Shown here in pieces: positions 19,601-31,418 of a stretch of DNA of 52,844 nucleotides (its first letter is position 1; every line of letters starts with the position of its first letter). The notes below the pieces were generated by a model. That model was given only the letters and a program-made list of their open reading frames with translations. It did no database searches and was not told the origin of the DNA. This stretch comes from Collybiopsis luxurians FD-317 M1. Lineage: Eukaryota; Basidiomycota; Agaricomycetes; Agaricales; Omphalotaceae. The stretch spans positions 3,750 through 56,593 of the forward strand of contig KN834896.1 of the NCBI GenBank assembly GCA_000827265.1, written 5' to 3'. Made by a program: the position numbers and the translations under genes.

Positions 19601-22600
19601 CAGATAATTGATCGCAGTACTGATTTTCATTTAATGCTATCCAGCAGAAATTTGATACTGTCAATACTCTTCTAGGATACTGCGCTGAATTGCGACTGCA
19701 ATTTAATTCAGGCAGACATTTGATCGCGGTACTGGATTTCATTTCCACGGAACATTCGTGCAAGTGCAATTCACATCCTGTATCAAACTGTGACCGTTTC
19801 AGGGCATAGCCTATAGTTATAAGCGTCTCAGTGCCTGTGAGTTCCCAAAGTGTTAGTACAGTGAGATACAAATCATCTGGTGAAATGCTGTCCTACTGAA
19901 ATTTGATACCGTTAATACTCTACTAGGTTAGTGCACTGGATTACAGCTGTAATTGATTTCAGGCAACCATTTGATCACAGTGCTGAATTCCATTTTCATT
20001 TTTTCAGGAGTTCACAGAATGTCAGCACCGTGAGGTACCGATTATCGATAGAAACGCTGTTTTACAAAAACTTGATACTCTATTAGGTTACTGTACTAGA
20101 TGATAGCTGCAACTTAATTTAGGCAGACATTTAATCACTGTACTGATTTTGATTTCAACGGAATATTCTTGCAAGTGCAATTCATAGCCCATACTTTTAA
20201 CCCTTTCAGTCCCAGAACTTTAGTACAGTGAAGTACAAATCATATATGGAAATGCTTTCCTGCTGAAATCTGATACTGTGAATGCTCTATTAAGTTACTG
20301 CCTTGAATTACAGCTTTACCCCAATTTAGGCAGATGTCATGACTGTACGGAATTTGATTTCAACAGAATATTCTTACAAGTGTAAATTATAGCCCATACT
20401 TATAACCCTTTCAGTTCGCAGAATTTTAATACAGTAAAACACAAATCATCTATAGAAATGCCTTCCTGCTGAAATTTGATACCGTCAATACTCTACTAAA
20501 TTACTGCACTGGATTACAGCTGCAATTCAATTTATGCAACCATTTGATCATAGTTCCAAGCTCCATTTCGCTTCTTTCAGGGACTGTGAGCTCACGGAAT
20601 GTCAGTACCGTGAGGTACTAAATCATTGATAGAAATGCTGTTCTATAGAAATTTGATACTGTCAATATTCTATTAGGTTACTGGACTGGATTTCAACTGC
20701 AACCTAATTAGGCAGACATTTCATCACTGTATTGAATTTTATTTCAGGAGAACATTCTTGCAAGTGCACTTTATAACCCATAGTTATAACCCTTTCAGGG
20801 CCTGTGAGTTCCCAGCATGTAAGTGCGCTGAGGTACGGATCATCTATTGAAATGCTTTCCTGCTGAAAGTTGATATTATCAATGCTCTACTGGGTTACTG
20901 CACTGGATTACGGCTGCAGTTGAGTTCAAGCAACCATTTTATCACGGTACTGAATTCCATTCCTATTTTTCAGGTCTGTGCATTCACAGAATGTCAGTAC
21001 CGTGAAGTACCAATCATTAATAGAAATGATGTTCCACGAAATTTGATACTGTCAATACTCTATTGGTTTACTGCACTGCATTACAGCTGCAATCTAATTT
21101 AGGCAGACATTGATCGCTGTACTGAATTTCATTTCAACAGAAATTTTTGCAAGTGCAATTGATAACCCAAACTTATAATCCTTTCAGGGCCTGCGAGTCC
21201 CCAGAATTTTAGTACAGTAAAGTACAAATCATCTATAGCAATGCTTTCCAGCAAGTGCAATTCACAGCCTATACTTACAACTGTTTCAGGGCCTGTGAGT
21301 TCCCGGAATGTTAGTTCAGTGAGGTTACGAATCATCTATAGAGACTCTCTGAAGCTGTTTTCTCTGAATGCTATCCTGCAGCGATTCACTACTATTGCTA
21401 GTCTTCACAGTTACTGAACTGGATTACAGCTGTGATTTAATTTAGGCAGACATTTGATCACAGTACTGAATTTAATTTCCACGGAATTTCTTGCAAGCGC
21501 AATTCATTACCCATACTCACAAGCCTTTAAAGGTGTGGGAGTTCAAAGTATGCTAGTACAGTGAGGTATGAGTCATCCCCAGAAATGCTGTCCTGTAGAA
21601 ATTCCATGCTATCAATGCTCTACTCCGTTACTGTACTGGATTGCAGCTGCAATCCAATTCACACAAATATTTGACCCCAGTACATGTCTGCAGCTACAAT
21701 ATGTAGTTCACAGTCATCACCCCTCCAGGGTATATATCATTATGCAATATGAATGCAGTGTGGTATGAATTGTTTAAGGAAATATTATCCTGAATGATGT
21801 TAATGTCGTCAATGCTGATCTGGGTTACTGCACTGAGTTGCAACTGCAATATGGTTCAAGCAAATGTTTCACCATGGTACTTTCTTTCATATACAATCTG
21901 TACCCCACAGTTCTAATTCCTTCAGGGTTCGTGAACTTATGGAATATCATTTCAGTGAGTTACCCATCATCTATGGAAACATTAACCTGCAGGATTTTCC
22001 TATTATCTATGTTCTACCGGGTTTCTGCCGTGAACAACCACTGTAGTCTAACTCAGGAATACATTTGATCACAGTACTGGATTCTTTCGGACAGAACAGC
22101 TTTGCAGCCATAATCTGTAGTCCACAAAATGACTCCGTTCAGGGCCTATAAGTTAATAGAAAAGTGTACTATGGTGAAGTAGCAATCATCAATGGAAATA
22201 TTATTCCTATTCTTTTGCCAATAATTTTTACCAGCGTCACTGCAATAAAATTCAATCAGACGATAATCATGGTACTAGATTCCTTTTCTGCCAAACATTC
22301 CTGCAATCGCAATCCATATAGCATGATTCCCTTCAGGACCCGTGGGGTCACAGAATATTAGTGCGGTGCGGTCACAGTTACTCATTGCAATACCTTTCTC
22401 CGGGACTTTCATGCGTTCAGTACTCAACTGGGTCACTGCAATAAAATTCAGGCAGATCCTGACCACAACGCTGAATTTCTACGGCTCCTTATTCCCACGC
22501 GTCTCTATAGCTTACGGTGACAGTGCCCAACAGCAATTTTATACAATTAATCTGGGACTGGGTCACTGCATGGAATGGCACCTGCACACAAATCCAGGCA

Positions 22601-22924
22601 TCTCTTACGTTATGGTACTGGATTTTCCCCCTGAGCATTATTGCAATTAGAATCTGCCGCTTGCTAACTCAGCATGAATTCTCAGGGATATTGCGTTCAC
22701 TGATTATCAGTGCAGTTGCCTACCGATAATTTAGGAAATGTTATCCTGTGAAATCTTCATGCTATCTGTACTCTACTCAGTTGCAGGACTGGATTATATC
22801 ACATCGTGGCAGATGTTAATCTGATTACCATTGTTCTCTTCTATCCTGAGCTAATGGTGCTGGTCCGTTCCTTCAAGGATCCTGAAACTGTCATGGGCAT
22901 TTCGAGCGATTCCACGCGAGTCGA

Positions 22925-23379
22925 ATGAGGACAATGCATGAGGTGAGTATCATCCATTTTCATATCTAAGTATTACAAGTATCCACACAGCTAACGAGAG
23001 TAAGATTTAACAGCTCATCGATTTCTACACGCAGAGGAGATACGAGGACCTAATTGATATACCGCAAGTAAGCTATATTCCACCTGGTATCTGCCCAATA
23101 ACTTCGAGAAAAGGTAGGAGCTGTGAGCCAGACCCGGCCCATGTCGGTATTCGCTGGGCCTCACTGCCAAGCCACTTCATAGAAACATATCTATCTCAGT
23201 GGGAAATGGTTTGGTCATTGCGTCATATTCTGTGCCCTCAAAATGAAGATACATACTTCATAATATCAAGCCATGGATGTGTGGGTCGCAATGGCGAAGT
23301 TGTACAATTATATAGTGAAACATGTGTATTATCACCATACGACCAAAACTACGTAGTTACAACCAGATATTTAGACTGA
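22925..23379 (+). CDS. small hypothetical protein, two exons, 127 aa
   Basis: Exon 1 (22925-22942) carries two possible in-frame ATGs (22925 and 22934) and ends at a GTGAGT donor. A 71-nt intron with a CTAAC branch-like motif ends in AACAG, and exon 2 (23014-23379) is open for 121 codons to TGA. The protein has Trp/Tyr/Cys-rich stretches (IRWASLPSHFIETYL, WEMVWSLRHILCPQ) and no obvious signal or membrane segment. I do not recognise a family. It is the first gene after satellite array 1 and converges tail to tail with the 683-aa gene, with only 54 bp between the stop codons. Confidence is limited because the first exon is only 18 nt. Confidence 0.5.
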
Positions 23380-23433
23380 TAATATATAAAAAAGTATAGA
23401 CTGAGAATATTATAAAAAGTATAGATGGATAAT

Positions 23434-25592
23434 CTAAGCCAGTCGATAAGGGATACAAGCTGCCCGACCGAAGACATGTAAGAAAGAGGCAGTGTAAAAA
23501 GTTGCGAGCGAGTACTCCAACCGTTTAAGAAAACCTTCGAAATCGAGGTCGTCGTCATTTTTGGGTAAGTTTAGTAACAGTAATTCAGGTTTATCACCTT
23601 TCCAAGATCGCATAACACGATGCAGCGCCTGAAGATACTGCCATCGGTCCTTCAAAGTGTCAGCGCCCAATCCCTTCGACGATCTTCGAATGTCAACATA
23701 GCTGGCTGTTCCTTCCCAGCAACCATTCAATAAACTCCGCCGCTGAGCAGCATCCATCTTGCTGTCGTCCAGTCGCTTATCGAGTGCAACAAGGTCGTTT
23801 CGAAAACCCAGTTCTTGTAATTCCCATATTATTTCTTGACCCACTCGAATCGGGAGATCCGCGTCTAGTGCAAGAGCAGTGCCATTCCAGAAGACAGGCA
23901 ACACTGAAATGTCATTGTTGTCGTGTGAGTCTGAGATATTCGCAAGTCGTCTGAGAAGCTGGCGCATCTCGCTATGGCGTTGGCCGGTCATCGTCGCAAC
24001 ATCGGCATGGCTATATCTCCAGCCAGCGACCTCCAAAAGACCCCGCCACTGCTTACTGATCAGGCAAAGCGACGGGTTGCTGAGCTGAGTAAGTACCATT
24101 TCACGAATTCGGAGCCAACCGTGAAACAAGAGCCGCACGGTCTCAGCTTTGACTGGCGAGACGATATTCCGAACGGGAGGTAGCCAGAATCCAGGTTTGA
24201 TACCTGACAGTGGACGAAGTGCCTGATTATGTTCCGAAAGAATACGCAAGGCGCGGGCCCAGGTCGATAGAGGCTCGGGCATGAATATACTTTCTGGTAC
24301 AAGGAATGTGTTACTGATAGGTGGAACTTTCGGTCTAGTTTTTAGGTCTACAAAGCGAGAGGTGAGATTTAGTGTCCACGAAAACTGGGAATACATACAT
24401 GGAGTAAATTTGACACTATCACCCTTTCGCCTTTGAGCGCGACTATTCGACGAATCAGATTGTCCAATTTGGGGTACTGGAGTTGTTCGAGCTCCCATGA
24501 GCATTGCGGGATCATTGATCAGGGAATCCAAATATGCCGCCATTTTCCGATACCGATCGGGTTTGTTCGCAAGACCATCGTAGATAATTTTGTGGGGTGG
24601 TAAAGTATCACTACAGTCAACGATAAACCCACCAGGGCGAACCAGCCGTTGAGAACTTTGATCTTCTTTGAGAAAGGGTGCGACAGCGTCAATGCGAACA
24701 TATGGCATGCTTGAGGCCATACAAATGTACCACACTGGGATTCCGGCAAAGAACAGGAGGTCAAGATGATCCAGGCTTTCCGTAAAGGCTCCAATGGCAT
24801 CAACGAGCGGTTGTCGTATGTGGCAGGCGGCGTCTTTCAATCGCTTCTGCCACTCAGCGCCCACGTAGCGAGACCGAGCGTTTAACTCCAGAGCCGTACG
24901 CTGAATTTGAGCGACCAAGGCAAGCGTCTTCTGCATGGTTCCAGGGATCTCCAAGCGAACCAGGAGCCTTCTTAGGTTCGTGGCTAACGAAGTGAGATAC
25001 GTGTCATCCACATCCGGCGGGGCCTCCTTCAAGACATGGAGACAGAGCGCCGTGAGACCTTCATGAAATGTTGTAGCCAATTTTCCTAATCCAAGGGAGG
25101 AATTAATGACACAAAACTGATCGTTACTGGGAATGACCCATGCATAATAGAACCGGTCGTCGGGATTTTGAGAGGGGCAAAGCATGAGAGCTAAATGCCA
25201 GGAGTCGGTGCTGAAAGGCTGCGGGAAGTATAGGGGATCGTCGGTGCCAAAATGATAGTCACGTCGAAGTCGGACTCGACATAGTTGGGGGGGAAAAAAC
25301 AAATAATTTGCATTCGGAGAGAAAACTAAAATGTCTCCTGGACAGACATTCCCGACTTTCCCGTCAAACGGTCTGCGTTCAACTATCAGGTGTCAATACC
25401 TGTCCAATTATGCGAGAACGGGATCGAATTACCTGCGCCTTCCGATAGGGCGTTACGAGTTAAGACTCCGGGATCTTTTCGCACATTCTCAAACGTTATT
25501 GAGAACGCCCGTGCTTTCTCCAATTTCAGGTCCTACAAATAAGACTTCAGACTAAGCGCAGTCGATACACTAAAATAATATGAGGGTACCAT
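23434..25592 (-). CDS. uncharacterised protein of an Agaricomycete-type family, about 683 aa
   Basis: The main exon (23434-25382) is open for 649 codons. It joins in phase through a 50-nt intron (25383-25432, GTAATT..TGATAG) to a 100-nt exon (25433-25532) starting DLKLEKARAFSITFENVRKD. A further 57-nt intron with a weak GTACCC donor would leave an exon holding only the ATG (25590-25592), so the start is the least certain part. Landmarks: CPGDILVFSPNANYLFFPP near residue 50, FSTDSWHLALMLCPS, FYYAWVIPSNDQFCVI, GGFIVDCSDTLPPHK in the middle, and RWQYLQALHRVMRSWKG near the C terminus. No signal peptide, membrane helix or catalytic motif is evident. The layout recalls large uncharacterised families repeated in mushroom genomes, but that is recollection, not a search. 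No internal stops, so it is probably functional. Confidence 0.72.
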
Positions 25593-25900
25593 GGCGAAAA
25601 GGCGTGCGTCACTACTACGAGGCCACTAGAGTGACTTTCTGCGATAAATTTCATAAGGGGCGCACCCCAGGGACCCAGAGAGCAATAAAAAGTTTGTCGG
25701 TGTTGAACGGGAAGATAAGGCGTGGAATGAACTTGAAATTTTGGAGAATGCTTTTTACAAAGAAGAATAAACGGAGGAACGAAGTGAAATTTTAAGCGCT
25801 CAGTATTTCCGAAATCTAAATCGGACCGGGCGCTCCGAATTTCACTTTCAACCGAATGGAAGTGCAACGGCGATGTAAGTAAATCATAACCTATGCGGAT
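25593..25900. other. intergenic, between two minus-strand genes
   Basis: A 308-bp spacer between the proposed start of the 683-aa gene and the stop of the 943-aa gene. A minus-strand frame runs through it, but it has no ATG start and no splice link in phase to either gene. It should contain the promoter of the 683-aa gene, though I see no clear motif. Confidence 0.35.
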
Positions 25901-28900
25901 TTATTGGGAAGATCCCCCGAAATTTTCACGAACTCCTTTGGACTTGCGTGATTCGACCAATTCCTGCATCCTCTGGAGCCATGCCTCCACATCCTTGTCG
26001 ATTTTGGCATGCTTTTCCTCCTCCTCTTTAATGGCAGTCTGGCGGGCCTGGAGACGGATAATCATGGCCTGTAGTCGGGCACTTTCGGGACGGTCCACGG
26101 AATAAATCCCATTCTTATCTTTCTCCTTCGTCCAGATATCTTCTAAGCACCAGGTGGTGACTTCTTCCACTTGCCCTAGGACCAGCTCACGTAAACGAGG
26201 GTGCAAGTACTGCATATTCCAGCCCTCGCTCTTCCAGCCTGGTTCGTTATTTCTTGTTCTAGACACAATTTTTCCAGTCTTGAACAGAAAGAACTCCAAT
26301 ACAGCCCTCTCCCAATGACAACCACAATGCAGAGCTCCTTCGTCCAACTGTTCTCCGGCTTTCTTCGGCGGGTATGGCACTCCAGTGACATTCCATGGTC
26401 GCGGTGTGCCTGACCAGTCATTCTGTTTAGCGTTACAAGTGTTGGCATGCTGAAGGCATCGAATGTGACCGTGAGTCGTTGTCAAGATTTCCATGGACAA
26501 TTCGGGGCAGGTACTTGCACATTCTGGTACAAAAAAATCAACTGTACGCAACAGGTATTTGATATCCCTTGAAAATTTTGTTCCGCGTGCTAAAAAGGCC
26601 TTAATTTCTTCGCGTGCTTTTTCTGTCATCCAAGTATGTTCAACGAAAGAATGAAACACACTCTGATGTACTCACCTGCTGTGTGATCATCTCTTGCTAG
26701 TCGCAAACATCTCTCATCTGAGGGTCAATTAGTAAATTAAACTCATGCCCAAAATAAATTAATGAGCTTAATTCACATTCCGGTTCATTCTCCTTCTTTT
26801 TTTTCCTGACACGCTTCTTTCTCCCCGCAGATTCTGTATCACTTTCATCGTCATCGGCTAAATCAGCAAAGTCTTGCTCGTGGAACTCCCCGAGGTCAGG
26901 TTGCCCTGTTTTAACTGCTAAAAATGCTCATCAGGAAAAAGAACTTGTTATATTATGAACAAACGACTTACCCCGCTTCCGCTTCATTTTGGGAGCCGAT
27001 TCCGCTGAGGTTGGCTCTTGCTTCAGGTCAGACTGACCAACCTGTTCCTCCGTTGGAGCTAAAGGCCCCGATTTCACTTCCGACACCTCTTCACTATCTT
27101 TGGCCACCTCGGGAGCCAAGTCCTGTTTTTCCCCGTTGAAATCAATCAACGTTACACCCATTTTTGCAGCGCTTTTCATCAATTCTCGCAGCTTATGCGA
27201 GACACCTCCGGTAGAAGAAAGTATATTGGTAAGGGGTTCGGGAGCTTGTGGTAAGTATAACACCTCCTCGCCATGACTTTGAGACAAGGGGTTGGGAGTA
27301 CTCAACGAGGTGAATGGAGATTGTGAGGTTTCCTCGCTCCGGGAGCGGTGAGGTAGGGCTAGATCCATAGAAAAGATTGGATCGCCAGATTGCGAGTTCT
27401 CTTGGGGCTTGAGCATACCGGCACCAGAATTAGCAGCAGAGGAGGATGAAGTGAGAGGGTCGTGAACGACAGCGTGAGACATTGTGGTGGGGGCATTCTG
27501 CATGATAGCAGACGCTACTATTCCTAGGGCTGGGTTCTCCAAAGGAACTTCGGAGGAGGAGGAGTGGGGAAGGAGGGATAAGGCGGAGTCCCCTTCCTTT
27601 GATTCTTGTAGCTCCGTCTTGGCATCAGTCTTGTTCGCGCCCCCTTGAGCCGAGGAATCGGACTTGATAGCTATATGGCTCGAATCGATCTCCCCATTCA
27701 CAGAAGTGAACGTAAGTGGGAAGGATTCATCGTGTTGCGCCTCGGAAGTAGGGTGTGGGCTGGAGGGAAAAACAACTCGAGCCTCTGGGGCTAAATCCAT
27801 TGGCTGGGGCGACAATGCTTCGACCGCGTGAGCTCTCGCAGCTTCACCAGCTACAGTAGATTGGTCTAAAACGGTAGGACTTGCACCTGAATGGGAATCC
27901 GTTGAGCCATTATTGCGCCAATATTGAGTATATTTCCAACCTATCATGAGATTTCTGGTGCCCTCGGAGAGTCCTGTTCCTGAGTGAATGTTGAAGCCTT
28001 TGGCAGGCAGAGAAGGTGCTGTGAAAAAATGGATAGAAGATAGCTCGAGGTGAGTGGATATCTTGCTACTCGAAAATTTATACACTCACATGGGGGACGT
28101 CTTCCTATAGCACTGTCAAGGATCTCACCGACCTGTTCCCCGATCTCCATCAACAATGAAGAACTGCCTCTCCTGTCCAGACTGCACCCTACATCCTCAG
28201 ATTGAACGATGGGTGAAGCAAGTGGACAGGTCTGTGAGCTGGGCATTGGTACTTCCGGTCCTGCATCCGTCTTACTGTTGACGAGGACACTGTCTTCGGT
28301 GAAGTCTTCTATCCTCTCCTTTGCAAGTGGATGGTTCTGCGAGCTAGGCATTTGTACTTCTGGTCCTCCATCCATATGACTATTGACGAGGACACTGTCT
28401 CCTGTGCAGTCTTCTACACTGTCCTTTGAAACTTGAGACATTGGTTCCTTGGTTACTACTCACAGTCAAGCAGGAAAATGGACATATAAGAAGGAAACAT
28501 ACAGCGCATTCCCTTTGATGGCGATGTGATATCGACATCACTAACATGCTCCTCCCCGCTAGCTGCTATTTATGAAGTAACTCACAACCGGTGTCCACAG
28601 GTTTAGACTTACGCACCGTCAAGATCTGACAATTCTGAAGGCGGACTACCTTGACGCGATTTCGCTGTCAAGTGAGGCGAGAGACGGGAAGAGTTAGGAC
28701 CTGATTCTCTCAGGCAACAGAAGACGAAAAAACTCACCCTTCTGCTCTGTCTGCGTTGTGGCAGAAATGCTTTCGCAAATTTGAGCTAGTTCAACCTTGA
28801 GCGTCTCCACTTTCTCCTGGCGAGAGGTGATGCTCCGTTGAATTTGTTTAACATTATTGCGCCTTGCGGTTGCAAGTTTCTGCGTTTGAGTGGCAATCTG

Positions 28901-29192
28901 ACCTTCCAGTCGAGCAACTTCTTGCTCAATTTGTAGTCGTCGATTCAAAATATCCGTCGGGACTGAAAGATAAGGGACGTAAGTCGAATGCCTCGCAGAA
29001 ATTAGACACCGTACGGGACATAGTGGAATTATCTGCTACAGCAAATAATGGCTTGAACGAGATTCTGCGTCCCCCCGTTTGCCCTTTTTGTACAAGTTTC
29101 CTACTCCCATCTTTGGAAACTCGGAGATGGAGATCTTGGTTGAACTGAGAATCATTCGTGCAGTGCAACATTCTAACTTCGTTGGATTTCAT
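25901..29192 (-). CDS. uncharacterised nine-exon protein, 943 aa, coiled coils, basic patches and a Cys/His-rich segment
   Basis: Nine exons join in frame from ATG at 29192 to TAA at 25901-25903: 29015-29192, 28738-28962, 28617-28664, 28503-28565, 28090-28455, 26972-28018, 26777-26917, 26676-26717 and 25901-26622 (2,832 nt). Introns are 47-71 nt, most with GTGAGT/GTAAGT donors. Residues ~63-130 form a coiled coil (LQIEQEVARLEGQIATQTQK). Residues ~180-250 contain an imperfect tandem duplication of a ~38-residue unit (EDSVLVNSKTDAGPEVPMPS). A long Ser/Thr/Pro/Glu-rich, probably disordered section follows, then basic clusters KMKRKR and GRKKRVRKKKKE that look like nuclear localisation signals. 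Residues ~739-807 hold regularly spaced Cys/His (C739, C743, H755, H757, C760, H763, C767, H803, C804, C806, H807), a possible zinc-binding module. A C-terminal coiled coil ends the protein. No family recognised; a nuclear DNA- or chromatin-associated role is inference. Confidence 0.7.
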
Positions 29193-30078
29193 AACTTAAA
29201 AAATGGATCGCCGACCCGGGTTGGTACCAATTGATATATGGTAGGTAACTGTGTAGATAGGATTGCCCTTTTTTTGAATTCGTGTACTTATTGGAAAATT
29301 AGACTCCGCCAATTCAACGCACACAGAAGTCCCCACAAAATGCACCCTGATACACCGTAAACATATTCCTTCTACCCTGCCAGACTCGAAATCCCGAACA
29401 CGTCATGGAAGAAAGTTTTATATAACAATTGGGATCCAATGCTCGGAATGAACATTTTCAGTATTCAGTATCTATGTAGAGCGATAAATATTGTAAGTAC
29501 TATACTAGGAAATTCAGGGCTTACAATCGACGAAAGGTTTGGTGAGGAGTCGCCTAGATCTCCTGACCCAATCAGACGTGTATTGCCCTTCCATATATGC
29601 CTTTGCGACTGCGTGAGTTTTTCTACGCTTTAGACGAGCATCTCCTTTTGGAATAAGACGGCGATAAGTCTTCTTGCTTTCCGCTTTGAGCATTTACAGC
29701 GATCGTTGGTGAGTCGTAGGAGATGGGAGTGAGTGAGAGTATTGTCCAATTTCATATTCTTTTAAGGTGTACAGGCGGAGAACTACTCGTCCTGTTTCGT
29801 TTAGAATTTATTTATTTTGCCTAATCTGGGGGACTAGGGATAAATACTGATATTTATTTCAAATGCATATTTTTTTCAACGAAGACCATTGTAAGAAATA
29901 CTACCACATAGTTCGAGTCTCACGTAGACAGAGGGGGTATAATTCAAACATAGAGGAGATTTGCGCCAACACAGTTTTGTTTCTTACATGGCACACAGTA
30001 GCCAAGTCGATTAACCAATCGTCACCATGTCTAGAGACAACGCCTCAGTCAGTATCTTCCTAAGTGGAAAAATTGTAC
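29193..30078. other. intergenic; no feature seen
   Basis: About 890 bp between the 943-aa gene start and the stop of the next minus-strand gene. Short frames only; no splice-supported gene, repeat or RNA was recognised. Confidence 0.4.
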
Positions 30079-31324
30079 TCACTCATTGGCAATCTCTTCG
30101 TAACTTCTAATAATAATGTCCAAATAGCGTGGCATGCAATACTCTTCTGGGAGAAACCCGCAGTCCGTGAGTCGGTAAATTAGCTGGAACCTCGCTGCCC
30201 GATACACCACGGACCACCCATGGAGTTGAAGAGAAGACGTCAAGTTATTATCGTCGGTTGCCAAGGTCGGAGCCAAACGGTACCTCCACATTGATGCGTC
30301 CCCAAACTGGTGGGGTCCAATAAGAAACTCTTTCCCCGGCGCACCTGAAAAGAACGATATATCCACTCCAAGAGAACCGCGGCAGCCACCCGTTATGAAA
30401 CTGAAGGTCTTGTGAGTGATCACCGGGGCTAATTCTAAACTGTCGAAAGTCGAAGAGGGAAAAATACACCAAGCATCGGTTGCAGTAATGAGATTATGCA
30501 TCATTGCTTGCAACCAAATCAGTTAAGACTCTGGCATCTGTGGAAAGTGGATGTTACTCACTAGATCGTTGCTCAAATATAGCATTTAGAATTCCATGCG
30601 TAGTACCAAAAATACGAACCAACACTTCTCCATTCGTAAAGCAATACACAATGGCGCCCTCTGAAGAACCATGGGCCCAAGAGTTATTCAAATGGAAGGT
30701 TTCTTCGAAGCGCTGTCGATGATCAAGTAGGAGCTCCCACTGTACAGAACAGTACTGGAAACTCATCGGGCGCAAAACCTTTGCGAGGTCCGGAACTAGA
30801 CGATGATCCACAAAAATATCCAATGGACATACATTTGGAGCGACAGTGGCTGCGCCGCGGAGAAACAGGTAGGACCAGGCGCCAGAGATTACAGCCCCGA
30901 GATGGTGTTGATGCTTTCGGAATCGTCTAGCTCGAGCAGACGTACCCAGATAGACAGCCAAGCTGGTTTCTAAGTCCAACTTTTCAGCCATGTACATGTC
31001 TATCAGAATCCACATTCCCCGACATACTCGATGGAGCCTCATTAAGTCTCCGTTACCAAGCAAGACAAAGAGGTTTGCGAACGCGTTTTTCTCGGTTTCG
31101 CCAGAAATTATGACAGTTGAGGGCGGCATTTCCGAGATTGGGACCACTAAAACTGTTGAGTCTTCCAGCATGATGGCGATGTGTTCCTTCCAGGGTATTG
31201 GGAAAGAGTACCCTTTATATTCCCGGATATACCGAATGGAAGGTGTGTCAGGGCGACGGCCTTGTCTTGCATTTTGAGAGGTCAAATCTAGATATTCGGA
31301 GACTGAATAACCATTCACAAACAT
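30079..31324 (-). CDS. hypothetical protein, two exons, 396 aa, possible nucleotidyltransferase-like fold
   Basis: Exon 1 (30562-31324) starts at ATG and ends at a GTGAGT donor. A 55-nt intron with a TTAACTGAT branch-like motif leads to exon 2 (30506 down to 30079, TAA stop), giving 1,191 nt in frame. The middle contains HHLGAVISGAWSYLFLRG followed by CPLDIFVDHRL, then a span ending FGTTHGILNAIFEQRSTMM and AWCIFPSSTF. That order resembles an uncharacterised Agaricomycete family in which a GS-type loop is followed by an SDLDLYV-like motif, the pattern of nucleotidyltransferase folds. Here the acidic motif is reduced to LDIFV, so activity is doubtful. Family placement is from memory. The gene is divergent from the 281-aa gene at 31419 across 94 bp. 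Confidence 0.7.
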
Positions 31325-31418
31325 TTAGCCGTGTAATCGAATTTTTAGTAAAGCTACCCTGAACAGCGAACCAGTCTACCCATTTTTACACATGGAAACG
31401 CAACGAACCCACTCAGGA
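31325..31418. promoter_or_regulatory. 94-bp divergent intergenic region
   Basis: This is the whole space between the ATG of the minus-strand gene (31324) and the proposed ATG of the plus-strand gene (31419). Both genes must start transcription from here or from within each other's 5' ends. I see AT-rich stretches but no convincing TATA box. Confidence 0.4.

Larger units (their letters stand above)
14471..22860 (+). repeat. satellite array 1, degenerate tandem units with higher-order structure
   Basis: Some 8.4 kb of imperfect head-to-tail units, all in one orientation. A typical unit contains GTCATGAGCCCTT, GAATATCAATGCAGTGAG, TAGAAAT(A/G)TTATCC, GAATTTGGATGCTGTCAATG, GGGTTACTGCACTGAATTAC, a TTCAGGCAGA-type word and CACAGTACTGAATTTC. 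From about 15088 to 18024 two related subunits (~160 and ~220 bp) alternate. The GTCATGAGCCC landmark recurs at 15088, 15462, 16150, 16524, 16900, 17278, 17658 and 18024, a higher-order period of about 366-380 bp. From about 18500 units of ~230 bp diverge strongly and decay towards 22860. Short frames inside are by-products of the repeat. Confidence 0.9.

Noticed and set aside
14471..22860. CRISPR-like reading of the regularly spaced repeats
   Set aside because: Units are 150-380 bp, contiguous and diverged, without short identical repeats and unique spacers; the sequence is eukaryotic.
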